Below, in pieces: positions 12,846 through 25,200 of a stretch of DNA of 64,000 nucleotides. The stretch comes from Xiphydria camelus (taxonomy: Eukaryota; Arthropoda; Insecta; Hymenoptera; Xiphydriidae). The notes beneath the pieces were generated by a model. That model made no database searches, was not told where the DNA came from, and was given only the letters and a program-made list of their open reading frames with translations. The DNA lies in assembly GCA_963678675.1 (NCBI GenBank), contig OY783193.1, forward strand, positions 379,501 to 443,500, read 5' to 3'. Position numbers and translations under genes: made by a program. How positions within the stretch are numbered: the first letter of the stretch is position 1; each line of letters begins with the position of its first letter.

Positions 12846-14897
12846 CGGTGTAAAATTAGATTGGAAATACTGAAGAAATCAAATTCCGTGAAATGAAAAA
12901 CGGATAAAATAAATAGAAAATAGAAACAGACTCTTTAGAGATGATTTTCTTATTCTTAATATTATCCTAATTTATAAGTCCATGGGGACGAGGAACATTC
13001 TCTCGTTGTGAAACTTGTGGATTTTTTTCCCTCCCATTCTTACTCAATTAATTAACATTCATCCAAAAATATTATCTTACTTTCGTCCTATCTCTATCTA
13101 AAAATGTCACGTGTATTTGCTCCAAAAATACAATCTCTCGAGACTCATACATGCAATTCAACCAAGTACAAATAATGAAAAATGAGGGTAACATCCCGAA
13201 ATGCATCCAGGAAGGAAGTAGTGTCATGAAAAGCTATACGACGCATAAACCGATCTTCCAAATTCCTATCGTGTGAAAATTTGCGGCGCCCTTTTCTGAC
13301 GTGAATTAAACTAAGTTTAACTCTTAAGCTTTGATGGAATTAGGCTGCAGTGCCGCGTAGTGTTGCAAAACACGATTTCTATTGGTCAAGGCAGAGTCGC
13401 CAACCAATAAGCGTCCAGTGTGGGTTTGTACGATCAACGGTTAATTCCTCTTGGCTCAGTCCATCGACGATCGACGCACGTGACGGAGTGTCTCGTCTTC
13501 TTTTTTATTTCGAAATTTCGTATAACTATCGCGAGGGACGACGGTCGAAGAACATCGTACGCGTGTAGAATTGCATTGTCGTTTCCTTTTTCCGGTTTTT
13601 CCTCTAGGCGAACGCCGCCGAACGCCGGCAAACGGGTCGCGCGAGAGACCGATGTCCGCGAACGATACTGTAAGTAGAAACTCCTGAAAAATCTTCAGTC
13701 AACCTCGCGTCGAATTAAATTATCGAAAACCTATTAGCACTGGGAGCATTTGGTTTCGTAATTTTTCATCGCTTCATTTTGCCAAAAAACTCTCAGCTGT
13801 TCGGCGAGAAAAATATGGCCGTCCTTTTGCGCGCGCAATGTCTACCGCGCATCGACCACTGCGCCACATACGATCAGCGATCGATTCCACAAATCAGTCT
13901 ATCGTGGGTTGGCGCGCGGGGAGTAGTTCGACTTGCTTTTCGTTTCGAATCTCTGTGGAAAACCCATAGAAATGCTCAGCGGAGCTCGCGTCGCGTCGAA
14001 TTAACGCGCGGGGGTGTTTCGCGTCGAAGTACGACGTTTTAATCGCGTAATTTTCGAAAAAACTTCGCGGACCGTTGAGTGAACAAACATGGCCGCCATT
14101 ACGTGTAGCCGGAGGCTTCCCGGGTACGTTCTCAAATGTTCGCAATTTTTCTCGGGTGAATTAATGAAATACGAGATGAAAGGAAAGGGCGACCCATCCT
14201 TGACTTCGAAGTCGTCTTTTCCCCGGTTCGATTCGCGATACGGTGTCGATTTTTCGATGATTTTCCAAAAGTATTCCTCGACCGTAAGAACCGGTAGTTT
14301 CGAAAAACGCCGTCGAGATGTCTTGAAAAGCGAACAGTTACATTCGAATAGGCACGCTGAAATAGCATTCCGAATCAACGCTCGCGATAAATAATAAAAA
14401 ATTACGTTCCACTGGATCGAGCGGCGTTTGAGAGTGAAGAATACCAATTCCCCGCACTGAGCGCATCGTTTCGAGGAACTCGGTTATTTTTCTCGATAGA
14501 TACACCGTAGAAACGCGCGAGTTTACAAAGTTGTTGCTATGACCGACGCGAATTTGCGACACGCGGGCGAGCAACAACGTTGTCGACAGGTACATATATT
14601 CTTTTCTCATCTGCCGGCGGTTTCAACGAGGAGATAGGCCTACGAAAGCCAAACGCGGTTCGCGAATAAATTAAAAAATGTGGAATACACGAAGCATACG
14701 TTGATTTATAACCGACGCCGTTCGATTGTGCCGTGAGTCGAAGGTTTCATCTAGGTCCCTTTTAGGAAGAATCGCCTGATTTTCGTCTTGCCGAAAGTCC
14801 GAGTCTGTTGTCGCTCTTCCACATGATTGCACCGCTCGTAAAATTAATGCGCTCTCTCCAACTTGCGTTTCTCGGAGCGCCGGTAGATATAGTCGGA
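12846..14897. other. Intergenic, with a possible CpG/CCAAT promoter near 13.4-14.1 kb
   Basis: No gene can be supported. At 13378-13410 an ATTGG and a CCAAT pentamer stand in inverted orientation about 20 bases apart. At 14089 an ATG sits in a good initiation context (AAACATGGCCGCC) and opens a 101-codon frame without recognisable features. This could be a promoter with a first exon whose partner exons I cannot see, or chance. Confidence 0.3.
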
Positions 14898-15560
14898 GAG
14901 CCAGAGCCAAAAAAGGTCTCTGAATTTAATAAGCCCAGTTTTTTTATAGTTTATTACAGTGGTTGTGTAGACAAACATACTGCGGTCAGTCAAGCGAAAG
15001 CTGGGGCATATGTCTCAGGGACGCTATCAAAGTTGTCGTTCCTGCCGGGGTAATAATTTGAATTTAATAAGGTTGAAAATCGGTATACAACTTGTATATT
15101 GCATATAAATAAAGGTTACGAAGTCAGTCAGCTGAATGTGGGGGCGGAGCTGGTCAGTCAGCAAAAAAAGAAATGTAAATTTCGCGCGCGCTCGGCGTTG
15201 CAGGCGATTTCAAATCAGAGTATAGGAAAGAGCGCAGGTATACTCGTAGGGGGGGTAAGAGACAATAGCTCGGGGTCTGTTCCGTCGCACCGAGCATACA
15301 TAGGTCGTAAATATCACGGACAATTCGTTAACAGCCATCTCCCGCAGTGCCCGCTTTGACCGGTACCGTCATAAAAGTGATCCGAGCCGGCTAAAGGAGA
15401 GGAGTTTCCGATGCCGCCGATGAACAATTGGGGAATTTTGATACTTAGTTTTTCCATTTCGCCAGCGTCATCGACATCCCTCCTCTGGCCGATCAGGGCG
15501 CGTCGCGTCACGTTAGCCCACGCTATCCCTTCCATTGGGCTACGATACGAATATATAAAT
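14898..15560 (+). repeat. Left terminal inverted repeat (663 bp)
   Basis: Reverse complement of 16177-16846. It ends internally with a TATATAAAT stretch that is mirrored at the inner edge of the right arm. Confidence 0.9.
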
Positions 15561-15670
15561 TATTATTTAACGAACTAGATTCAATAGGCTATTAATTAAT
15601 TATAATATAATAATATTGAAAATGTATTATATATGTACAGAATAGACATTACAAATAATATTTTAATAAC

Positions 15671-16060
15671 TCATTCATTATCAAATTCTGCCTCCGAATC
15701 ATCAAATTCGTTGATTTCGCTTAAACGTCAACAACGCAACTTCTTACTTCAATAGGTGTTCAAGTCATATCGATAATAAGTACGAAATAAACTATTTTGA
15801 GCATGCACAAAATGTTTATATTGAATTGTATCTTACCTTAACTCTTGTCTATACTTTTTACTTAAAGCCATAAACTTTCTGTAGCAAACTACATGGTAGC
15901 ACTCAATTTGTCCTGGATTCGACGGCAAAGATATATTGTCATACGTTAAATTATATTTTGCACGAATTCGTAAAATTGCTTTACAATTTGTTAAAGTCTT
16001 CTCTGTAAATGATATTAATAGCTGATGCTTCTTGAGGCAGAATACACAAATTTTGTTCAT
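15671..16060 (-). CDS. Small CxxC...HxxC protein encoded in the TIR element, 2 exons
   Basis: Exon 1 is 16060-15837, ending at an AG|GTAAGA donor. Exon 2 is 15719-15671, after a TTTAAG acceptor. The phases close exactly to 90 residues. The protein begins MNKICVFCLKKHQ, with C5-x2-C8, and has H56-x2-C59 in an ECYHVVCYRKF block, a spacing typical of a treble-clef or zinc-ribbon-like metal site. The C-terminal 16 residues encoded by exon 2 are strongly acidic (NEFDDSEAEFDNE). A TATA-like TATATAAAT at about 16177-16185 lies roughly 120 bases upstream of the ATG, within the inner edge of the TIR. I do not recognise a family. It resembles the N-terminal zinc-binding modules of some transposon proteins without the catalytic part. 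The splice model is inference from sequence. An alternative is an unspliced 75-residue frame. Confidence 0.55.
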
Positions 16061-16176
16061 TTTGAAACGAAACACATGCGTCACTCACTACGGTTTAACC
16101 ATTGTTCAATACAACACGAATTGAGACACGACACTTGATGGTTGATAGTACATTGAAGGACACGCTTTTAGCCCCG

Positions 16177-16846
16177 ATTTATATATTCGCATCGTAGCCC
16201 AATGGAAGGGATAGCGTGGGCTAACGTGACGCGACGCGACGCACCCTGATCGGCCAGGGGAAGGATGTCGATGACGCTGGCGAAATGGAAAAACTAAGTA
16301 TCAAAATTCCCCAATTGTTCATCGTCTGCATCGGACACTCCTCTCCTTTAGCCGGCTCGGATCACTTTTATGACGGTACCGGTCAAAGCGGGTACTGCGG
16401 GAGATGGCTGTTAACGAATTGTCCGTGATATTTACGACCTATGTGTACGCTCGGTGCGACGGAACAGACCCCGAGCTATTGTCTCTTACCCCCCCTACGA
16501 GTATACCTGCGCTCTTTTCTATACTCTGATTTGAAATCGCCTGCAACGCCGAGCGCGCGCGAAATTAACATTTCTTTTTTTGCTGACTGACCAGCTCCGC
16601 CCCCACATTCAGCTGACTGACTTCGTAACCTTTATTTATATGCAATATACAAGTTGTATACCGATTTTCAACCTTATTAAATTCAAATTATTACCCCGGC
16701 AGGAACGACAACTTTGATAGCGTCCCAGAGACATATGCCCCAGCTTTCGCTTGACTGACCGCAGTATGTTTGTCTACACAACCACTGTAATAAACTATAA
16801 AAAAACTGGGCTTATTAAATTCAGAGACCTTTTTTGGCTCTGGCTC
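16177..16846 (-). repeat. Right terminal inverted repeat (670 bp)
   Basis: Reverse complement of the arm at 14898-15560. Small indels account for the length difference. Confidence 0.9.
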
Positions 16847-19213
16847 TTGGACTAATATAGATGTACTGACTGTGCGGTAAACAAACCGAGGCGAGCTTCG
16901 CTTCGGTAGCGAGGGTCTCCCCATTTCCCCCTGTTTATGTACATAAATATACCGAGCGTCTTCTGTGCTTTACTCGCCGCGTAGGACTGCTAATATTATT
17001 TTGCACGCGCGCATTATTTCTACTCTTAATATTATTGAAGCGAACTTTTAACGCACAGCCTCTTTTATTAAACGTGTATCCTAATTCCGCCTGGAATTAA
17101 GTCGCTACCTTGTTTAAAAAAAATTAATTAGGCCCGAAAAATTTAATATTCGGTAGCTGAATCCGATTTTTATCAATCGAATCAATTTTGTTTAAAGAAT
17201 ATTTAAATGAATCCTGAATTAATTTTCAGTCTAACTACTTCATTTTGCTTCATTAGCGTAGCAATTAAAGTTTCATAGTACAAATTCAAAATTGTCTCAC
17301 ATAGCGACCCGCGGATGCATCCACTATTTCTTGATCTACCTATAACGGTTGCATTTTCTCTTTACACGCGTGGTTGTGCCATTTTTGAAGCGCGCTTTCT
17401 TCGAGGGAATTTGGAGACGCGACGGACGGATAGGCAGCGTGGGACGTCAACTTCGCGGGACAGCGAGAGGGACCGATTTTTCAAAATTTTCCATGGGACA
17501 TATATAAATTAAGTGCAGTGAACAGTGAAAAAGTGATTTGATGTCACTTCAAAGTGCATAATGGCCTGTTTAGTGCATCTAATAGTGAGAGTGTTTCAAG
17601 TGTTTTTTTAGGCATGTGTTAATCGACTTCAAGGATTAATTCAGCATCAGAGAACGGCGAGCGGACGACGAAGGGATATGCAGAGGTGAAGTACCTACAT
17701 TTTTTTGGTCCTTTCAATTCCGAACCACGAAGCGCGTGGTACCCATTCACGCTGACGCGCGCGCACTCACATCGATGCGTACTCACACGCGATAGGCGAA
17801 GTAGGGAACTTATCATGGACAGGAATATTTTTATCTACAGAATTCTTTTGTGGAGGGAGGGGGGAAATTCGAGTACTCCGCGATAATTATGTTTCGGTAT
17901 AATCATTTATTGAAAATCACAATGACGATAACAATATAACAGGTGTGAAACAAATGCACGATTACTGCTGACATTACGTATACTAACGTTTGTACAAATT
18001 TCGCGATGCAGACCGGTTCAACGCCCGTTCGTTGGAATCGCCGCTTACGCGAGTGTCCCGCGCGGCGCAAAATGATAAGAAATATCCAAAAATATAGCTT
18101 ACAGTACACTCTCGCGTTTGATCCTTTTGTCGAATTTGTCCGTCTCTCTTAAAATCAGTATAAAAATAATTTATAACCAGTACGATCGTTAGTTGGTAAA
18201 ATACATATATCTATCATCTTGCTATTACGTTTCCTTCAGAGTGCTCCGGTACGTTATTTTCTCTCTGTTCCGTCGGAATTGATACGACCCGCTCGGTCCG
18301 TCGGTGAGAACCTAAGGATCCATTGGGGGAGGGGGGGTGTAATTGAGATCGTGGAAAAAAATATCGCGCGTGACGAGTTGGACGTAAAGTGGTATAAAAG
18401 AAAAATCAGCCAAGAGATCCTTCGTGTATAAAAGGAGAAATAAACTCTCCATCTCTCTTCCTATCACGATTATACAAATTCGTCCAATTATCTCTATCAG
18501 ACTAATCGATATTTACAAATTACTGCGATCCTGCATTGTGTCGTCCGGCATTTCCAGTCGAAAAATCGGAGTGGGGAGCCTCGGCGTGAAATTAAAATAA
18601 ATATCTAAATGTGTACTATATCTCGGGGGAGGGCAGTTTCCAAGTCGTCGCGGAATAATGTTACAGTCGTGTCTCAAACGACCAGCGCGCAACGATCGCG
18701 ATCCGCGGCGGTAGTGGACTTTCGCGCGCATCCGATCGACGACGCGATCGATGGGACGAACCACGACTACTGAATTCCTACGTCGTATTACGCAAGTCCT
18801 TAATCTCATTGAGTAATCTTCGCACTTTGCCTATTAAAAACTATAATGTGGATACGTATGTAGGGATGTCCTGCTCGTGTTAAAATCGATTAAACCGAAT
18901 CAATGTGATCACCTTTAAAATTACCATACCCGTAAAATTAAAACGCGCAAATTTCCTTCGATATTTATCCCTAGAAATGAAACAGAAGAAATCCACCGTT
19001 CCGCTCGTAGCGAATCGACCCGTGGGGAAATCATCGCGCGAACGTTGGGGCTCTTACTCTTTAAATTTGGCTAAAAGGCCGACATTGCGCGAAATCTCGA
19101 TCGAACGCGAACTTATTGTATTTTCTTTGCGCCCTCCATTGGCCAGGTGTAGAGTGTCGTCGATTAGCTGCTACGACACGTTCTGAGCATCGTTCGGCCA
19201 AGCGTCGCAATTT
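16847..19213. other. Intergenic, 3' flank of PAN2
   Basis: AT-rich sequence with scattered short ORFs, none convincing. The PAN2 transcript must end in this stretch. No strong nearby AATAAA on the minus strand was found. Confidence 0.45.
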
Positions 19214-22200
19214 TCATCTGGCGTAGCTTCGTCCGCGTATCAGCTGTCCGGTACCTAAGGTATACGCGAGATTATTGTTTACGTCGTTGAGCCGATTCGC
19301 GTTTGCGCTCACCTTCCACTGTAGCTGCGTTCCGGTGCTGTACAATTCCTTGAGGATCTCCGTTAGCTTTCCATTACTCTTCAGCTCCTTATACTTATGA
19401 TAAAGCTCGAGAGCCGCCCGCGCGTCTTCCGCGGAGTCGTGCGTTTCGGACTGAATTTTTTTACCCAAGAAGTGCCAGGTCAAAAAGCGTAGGGACACCA
19501 TGCGATGGTGGGGCAGGTGAAACAGCAGTACCGTGTCTATTATCTGTTCCGGCGGAACCACCAAATTTATTACCCTGCAATGGAAACAAAAATCGCGAGA
19601 AATAGTTGACGAAGAACCGAATTGTAAATACTTCTTTGCTACCTAAAATCATTCTTCAGTCCGTGGCCGACGAATATTATGCCATTGTCCACCAAAAATC
19701 TCAGTTTCTGATATGTCGACTTCAGCGTGGTCAGGTGTTTGCTGCTAAAGTTGGCGTCCAAGTCGCCGGGTTGTATGCCACTGAATTTAGTCAAATAATC
19801 GACCACTTGTTCCTGAGTGCTAATATAATCGTCTATGAATGGAGTACCCTCCAGCGGCCCTTGTCTGCATAGATAAAAAAAATAGAAAAAATATGTACAT
19901 GTGCTTTCCCAGCGACCGGACAATGACCCTTCCTACCTACCCGCGTATGCACGTGATTCGCGCGACCGACATGTGACTCGGTTTTATCGTCGACATTTTC
20001 CCGTCGCTTCGAAGTTCGGACTCCTCTTGATTCAATGTGACAAATTCCGCGTCAATCGCTACCAGTTCACCTGTGCAACGAAAGCGTACGTCCTGATCGA
20101 TCGGCTTTAAAATCGTCGCTGATAAATTCGTCTCGATTATCCCGCGTACCTGTCTTTGGCGTTTCGTCCGTCGTCAGAGGCGTAAAGGTAATACCCCTCG
20201 TTCCTCCGCTGCGAGCGATGCATTTATCCTCCCCGAAAACATCGTACGTCAAGGGACTGACAAACGGAATCGATTCGGGGGTTGGGACAGCCGTATAATG
20301 TAGAATACACGGCAATTTCCAATCGAGATTAAACCACACTGCTTCTTGAGGTGTTACCGTTGATATACTGCCGGAAAAATGTGACCGCGATAGAAAAATA
20401 TCCTACCGTGTACCGACTCGTGGTGTGTGAAGTCAGTACGGCATTTTTGTGAAAAGCAAAAATCATTTCAGAAGAACTATACACGTAGGACCAATGAAAT
20501 TTCCAAGTTCCTTAGTGTCGAAGTTTCGACAGATATCAAAAAATGTCATGAGAATTATTTTTAGAGCTCTCTCTCGTCTATATATGAAACTCCGCTTTAA
20601 AAAATTCGAAATCCCATTTTTTTCACCCTCCTAGAATTGGTCAATTTTCTATATCCCGTACCGTCGAAGTTTTAACAGATATCAAAAAATATCATAAGAA
20701 TTATTTGTAGAGCTCTCTCGCCTACAAATGAAACTCTGCTTAAAAAATTCGAAATCCCACTTTTTTTCACCTTCCTACTTATTGTTAGACTCTTGTTAAA
20801 TTTTAAACTTCCCGTAGCGCCGAAGTTTTAACAAATATCGAAAAATGTTATAAGAATTATTTATAGAGCTCTTCTCTCCGCCTGCTAATGAAACTCGGCT
20901 TAAAAAATCCGAAATTCTATTCTTTTCGCTTCTCCCTACGAATCCGATACAATTTTTAAAATCCCATCGCGTCGAAGTTTGAATACCTAATTCTGCCGAC
21001 ATCTCACGCTACTCTGTTTTTTTCGATTGAGGAAAAAAACATCACTCACCAGAAGTCATTAAAAATGTACCATTGAGAGACCGCGCTGCCGGCCAATCTC
21101 GTGTGATAATTTGGTCCAACTCTGATCAGAGCCACGATATTCCGTCGGTCCTCGTCGTGCTTGTCGTCGATGTAACACACGACCGCGCTCAAGCTGTACT
21201 GAATTTTACTGACGCCCTCTTCGACGGGAATTTCAGTCTGCTTCTCTTTTACGTCTTCCGACGGCGATTGCTCCACTGCGGAATCCTTCTGCGGAGTCTC
21301 CGCGTCCTTTTGTACTTTTCCGTCACCCTGACCGTTCTCCACCACTTCTTTTTTCGACGACGGCGTCTTTTGGCCGCCCGGATCGTTCTCTTTGATCCTG
21401 TCGAGTTTGGTGGCCGAAAGCTCTCCGTTCCCTTTCAGCGTGATTTCGATATTGTGAGGCACCCAGGAATGAGAGTAATAGAGGTGACTGGGAGGAGTGG
21501 AACTGACAGTCGGACCTGTCGGCGGTGTCGCTAACGATAGCGGTAGTATATCTGTGATCGATTGAAAAAGTCTCCGTAAAGCTAAACATTTTTTTTTCGT
21601 CCAATCGGGGGCCTAAAGTTAAACCACGAGACGATCGCCACAAATTATTACTTCCCCTTCGATCGCTTTCTCACCTGCGTCTCTGCCGACGTGCCTGAAT
21701 CTGCAACCGACGCGTGTACAGTTGACACCGTACCGGCACGGCTTTATCGTGACCGGTACCGGACTCGCGACGGGACTGCCTCCCTTTCCACTCAGGACTT
21801 TCTGAACAACAATGTCCATTTGATTTTGCCAAAAAGCTTTGTCCTAAAATAGTTTGGTTCATGCGGTGATATGAGGTTCCAACGGCGGGGAGGAGGGCTT
21901 ACGGGAGAGGTTTATTTTTGACTGGTATAAGCGCGAGAAAGAATTTGAAAAAAAAAAAACATTTTTTTTTTTATCTAGAAGTAGAAATTTTTCGAGTAAA
22001 AGTATTGCGGGCGAAGTATCCGATACCTGCTGGCTGTCCAAGCCGCAATTGAGGGCCAATATTTGAGGTAATTTCGTCAATTGTCGGGACTGCAAAGTGG
22101 GCGTGAATTTTTGACAGCTGTCGCACCACGCGGGGGTGATTTTCTCTCGCTTCAGACTGCTGGCTAGAACCGTCGTGAACGGGACTTCTTCCGCTGTACG

Positions 22201-25200
22201 CAAAAACGCGGAGGGAACTTGTGAGGTACGCGCGTTAGGATATCAGAGTATGTAGTCGTGATTTGTCAAAAAATGCGAGTATCTTACTGCGGCTCGTTAT
22301 TTCCGGATAGACCAGATTGCACAGTAACATGATGGAGTGCTTCGATGCCTCCTGGCTACACTTGAGGCAACGGTGTATGTGAATCTGTTCGGAGCCGAAC
22401 AGTCGACTGATTTCCGTTTCCTCGTCACGCACCTCATTCTCGTCGGAAGGTTTCTTGCTGCTACTGTCTGTTCACGAATGAGAGTGTCGGTGAAGCGACG
22501 TTGTATGTGCATACGCGAGCAAAGTGTTGAGAATTAATTTGGATTGACAAGAGATAGGACGGAGGGAGTATAGGTACAAAGCTTTATCACTCCATCGCAT
22601 ACTCACTCGCACGCGATATCTGGATCGCATACGGCAAAAAAGCAGAACTCACACATCGCGCGCACGTATCATTCTTCAGACGTGTCGCGCGAGTAAATGT
22701 AAAAAATTCGCGACGCGCTATCCTGAGAATATCCAGAGAATGACAGCCCGAGAGAGAAATGTACCGTCAAAAGCAAAGAGTAATTTATCGATCGAATCGA
22801 CGCTCCTTGTTCTCTCGTTATCCTTCGGATGCGCTGCGGCAGTTTCGCTAGTCGAGCGGGGAAAATGAAGACAATCGTACGATGGTTGAAAAATAAACAC
22901 AAAAATTGCCCAGTGCAAAGGTTACGCGCAAATCGTGTTTACCTTTCGATGTGATCCACATATATTTACCATCCTCCTCTTGTTTCCTCCGTTTTTTCCT
23001 CTCCTCGTCGTTGTTTCTGTACCGGGAACCGAGATCCTGCAGGATGCTCGGAAAGTCCTGCTCGTTGTAGACGAACGCGGGATACTTGGGGCCCGACTTC
23101 AGGCGAGCGGCTTCCTGTTCCTCCTGCTGGCGCTTGCGGGTCTCGAAAATTTCGTAGTGCATCTGATGCAGGATGAACCGGTTCCAACTCTGCGCCGCGC
23201 GATCGGGGAAAATGAAAGTGTAAATATCGTCCGCGCGCGGGGAAGCCTTCGAATCTGACGCGATATCATGCCAGTCGAACCTGTATCAGTCGGACCAAGC
23301 TGGTCTTCCTCTTTGCCTCCGGATGGAGGTCGCTGAGGATCAGCCCCAGGGCCGAAGCCTCGGGGACCGTTCTGAAAGCTCTGAGGAAATTGGCGGCCTG
23401 GCAAGGCAAGCCTTTCGAGGTGTCCAACATGTGGAACAGGAAGCCCAGTTCGCAGGAGAGGCAGAACTCTCGCTGGCAAGAGTGCGAGAGTAACGCTATT
23501 CGCAGCGGCTCGCAATAGTACAGTAACTATGGAAGGCGCGAGACAAATTTTTAAGGAATAAACGATAGATTCGTTCGAATAAATTTCGGTAGCGATATTC
23601 ACTACCTCGAGAAGGAAGCTGAATTCGATCGATGGTATTAAGATTAGTTTTTTTTATTGACTTACTTGGAGCATGGCATTGCAGTAGCTGTTGGGAAGGG
23701 TGGCTTCCAGGCCGCAAAAGCCGGTGCGATTGTACTGATCGAAATCGAACTCGTCGTAGCCGAGTCGCGAGTACTTGACCTCGATCTTACGGTAACGCTT
23801 AGGAATGGCCACAAAGGTGCCGTCGTCTGTTTTAGCCCGTGAGTCCCCCGCGAAAAGCTTCGTGGATACGCTACGTCGTTTTTCCAAAATATATGGAATC
23901 TGCACACACACACACAAAAGAGGTATTATTTATTTTCCTATGCGCCAATTCATTTTTCATCTTCTCAACTTTTACCGGAATCCACGCATCTTGTGCTCTG
24001 TACAACTTTGTGAATTCGAATATTGCCGTCTTGTATAGTTAAAGTTGTAAAGCTTCGCGCGCAAATTAATTGTTTTGCGTTTTTGGGTTTTGAAAAAAAA
24101 AATAAATAATACCTATTAAGAGCACGCGCAGCACGCGCGCAGGACCCCATCGACGAGTCAGTAAAGTCAGGCTTATGAGTATCTCATATAACCTTTATTT
24201 CATTCAAATACAACTTTGAGTATACATTCTGTGAGCAATATAATCTACGTAATATAATATGTATATATTAATTTCACTAATTACTGGGTTCAGATCGTTG
24301 GTATGGAAGAGGTGAATGCGAACAGTTGGAGAGAACGAAGCTTTGATGAAACAAACCGAGAATGTAGATCGAGTTGAATTATGCGAAATCGATCTGAATA
24401 CATTTCGAACGTGAGCGGGGAAGAATAAACGGAACGAAAGTAATTTCATCTTCAAGTCTTGGTAACGTTAACGGGGAAATCTAAATTGTAGTTCTTCATC
24501 GTTACCCCTACTGAATAAAATTGTTTTCGGCAAGAAAAATAGCGTCGTACCTCACGTATCGTATTCACGGTTATCGCGGCGCCACAAAGCTTACAAAAAA
24601 TAACATCAGATAAGAGAGAGCGTGGTAAATATTTCTCACAACTTGGGAAAATTACGGCGTTGCGATCGGAAATAATTTAGAGGAATTTAGTGTCGATAGA
24701 TAGCGAGCGGCAAGAGTACGGACGTACATATTAGTCGTATCACGGATTCACGGATTAAATATCGCAGATATCGTATACGTATTTCTTTCGTATCACTATG
24801 GAAGAAGACCGAGTTCTTCCATTTTCTAAATCGTAAGAAGTTACGTACGTTTAAAGCCGCGACTATGTCGCTTCTCGATAGCGGCGGTAGTCACGCTAAC
24901 TTCACGTAAATTTCATCGTCTACAGAGGAGAAAATTGGCACGTTTTGAGGCGAAGGCCTGAAATTGCTCAAAAGACCGTATCGCGTAGATACTTCTCTCC
25001 TCGATATGCACGGGGTGCACGAATTATCACTCTTTAGGCACGACCGGATGCAATGCACCAATGATTTCTCACTCATCTCCCCCCCCCCCCCTCCTTTCAA
25101 TACTACGCGCGTCGATTAGAAACGCGACGGGTTCTCGAAAGGAAATTTTGAAAATACCTCGATGCGCGTCAAAAAAAATGTGGAAACATAGATAGACCAA

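Larger units (their letters stand above)
14898..16846. mobile_element. Long-TIR DNA element, 1,949 bp, carrying a small two-exon gene
   Basis: The left arm 14898-15560 and right arm 16177-16846 are reverse complements with only scattered mismatches. Both outer ends read GAGCCAGAGCCAAAAAAGG. The 616-bp core is AT-rich, unlike the arms, and encodes a 90-residue Cys/His protein on the minus strand. No transposase is present, so the element is non-autonomous. ATATAG occurs just outside both ends (14887-14892 and 16855-16860) and is a weak candidate target duplication, leaving a few unmatched bases on each side. The high arm identity suggests recent activity or gene conversion between arms. Confidence 0.88.

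Noticed and set aside
16691..16924. Frames in the TIR arms encoding EPEPKKVSEF-type peptides
   Set aside because: The same peptide appears from both arms only because the arms are inverted copies. It has no independent support.
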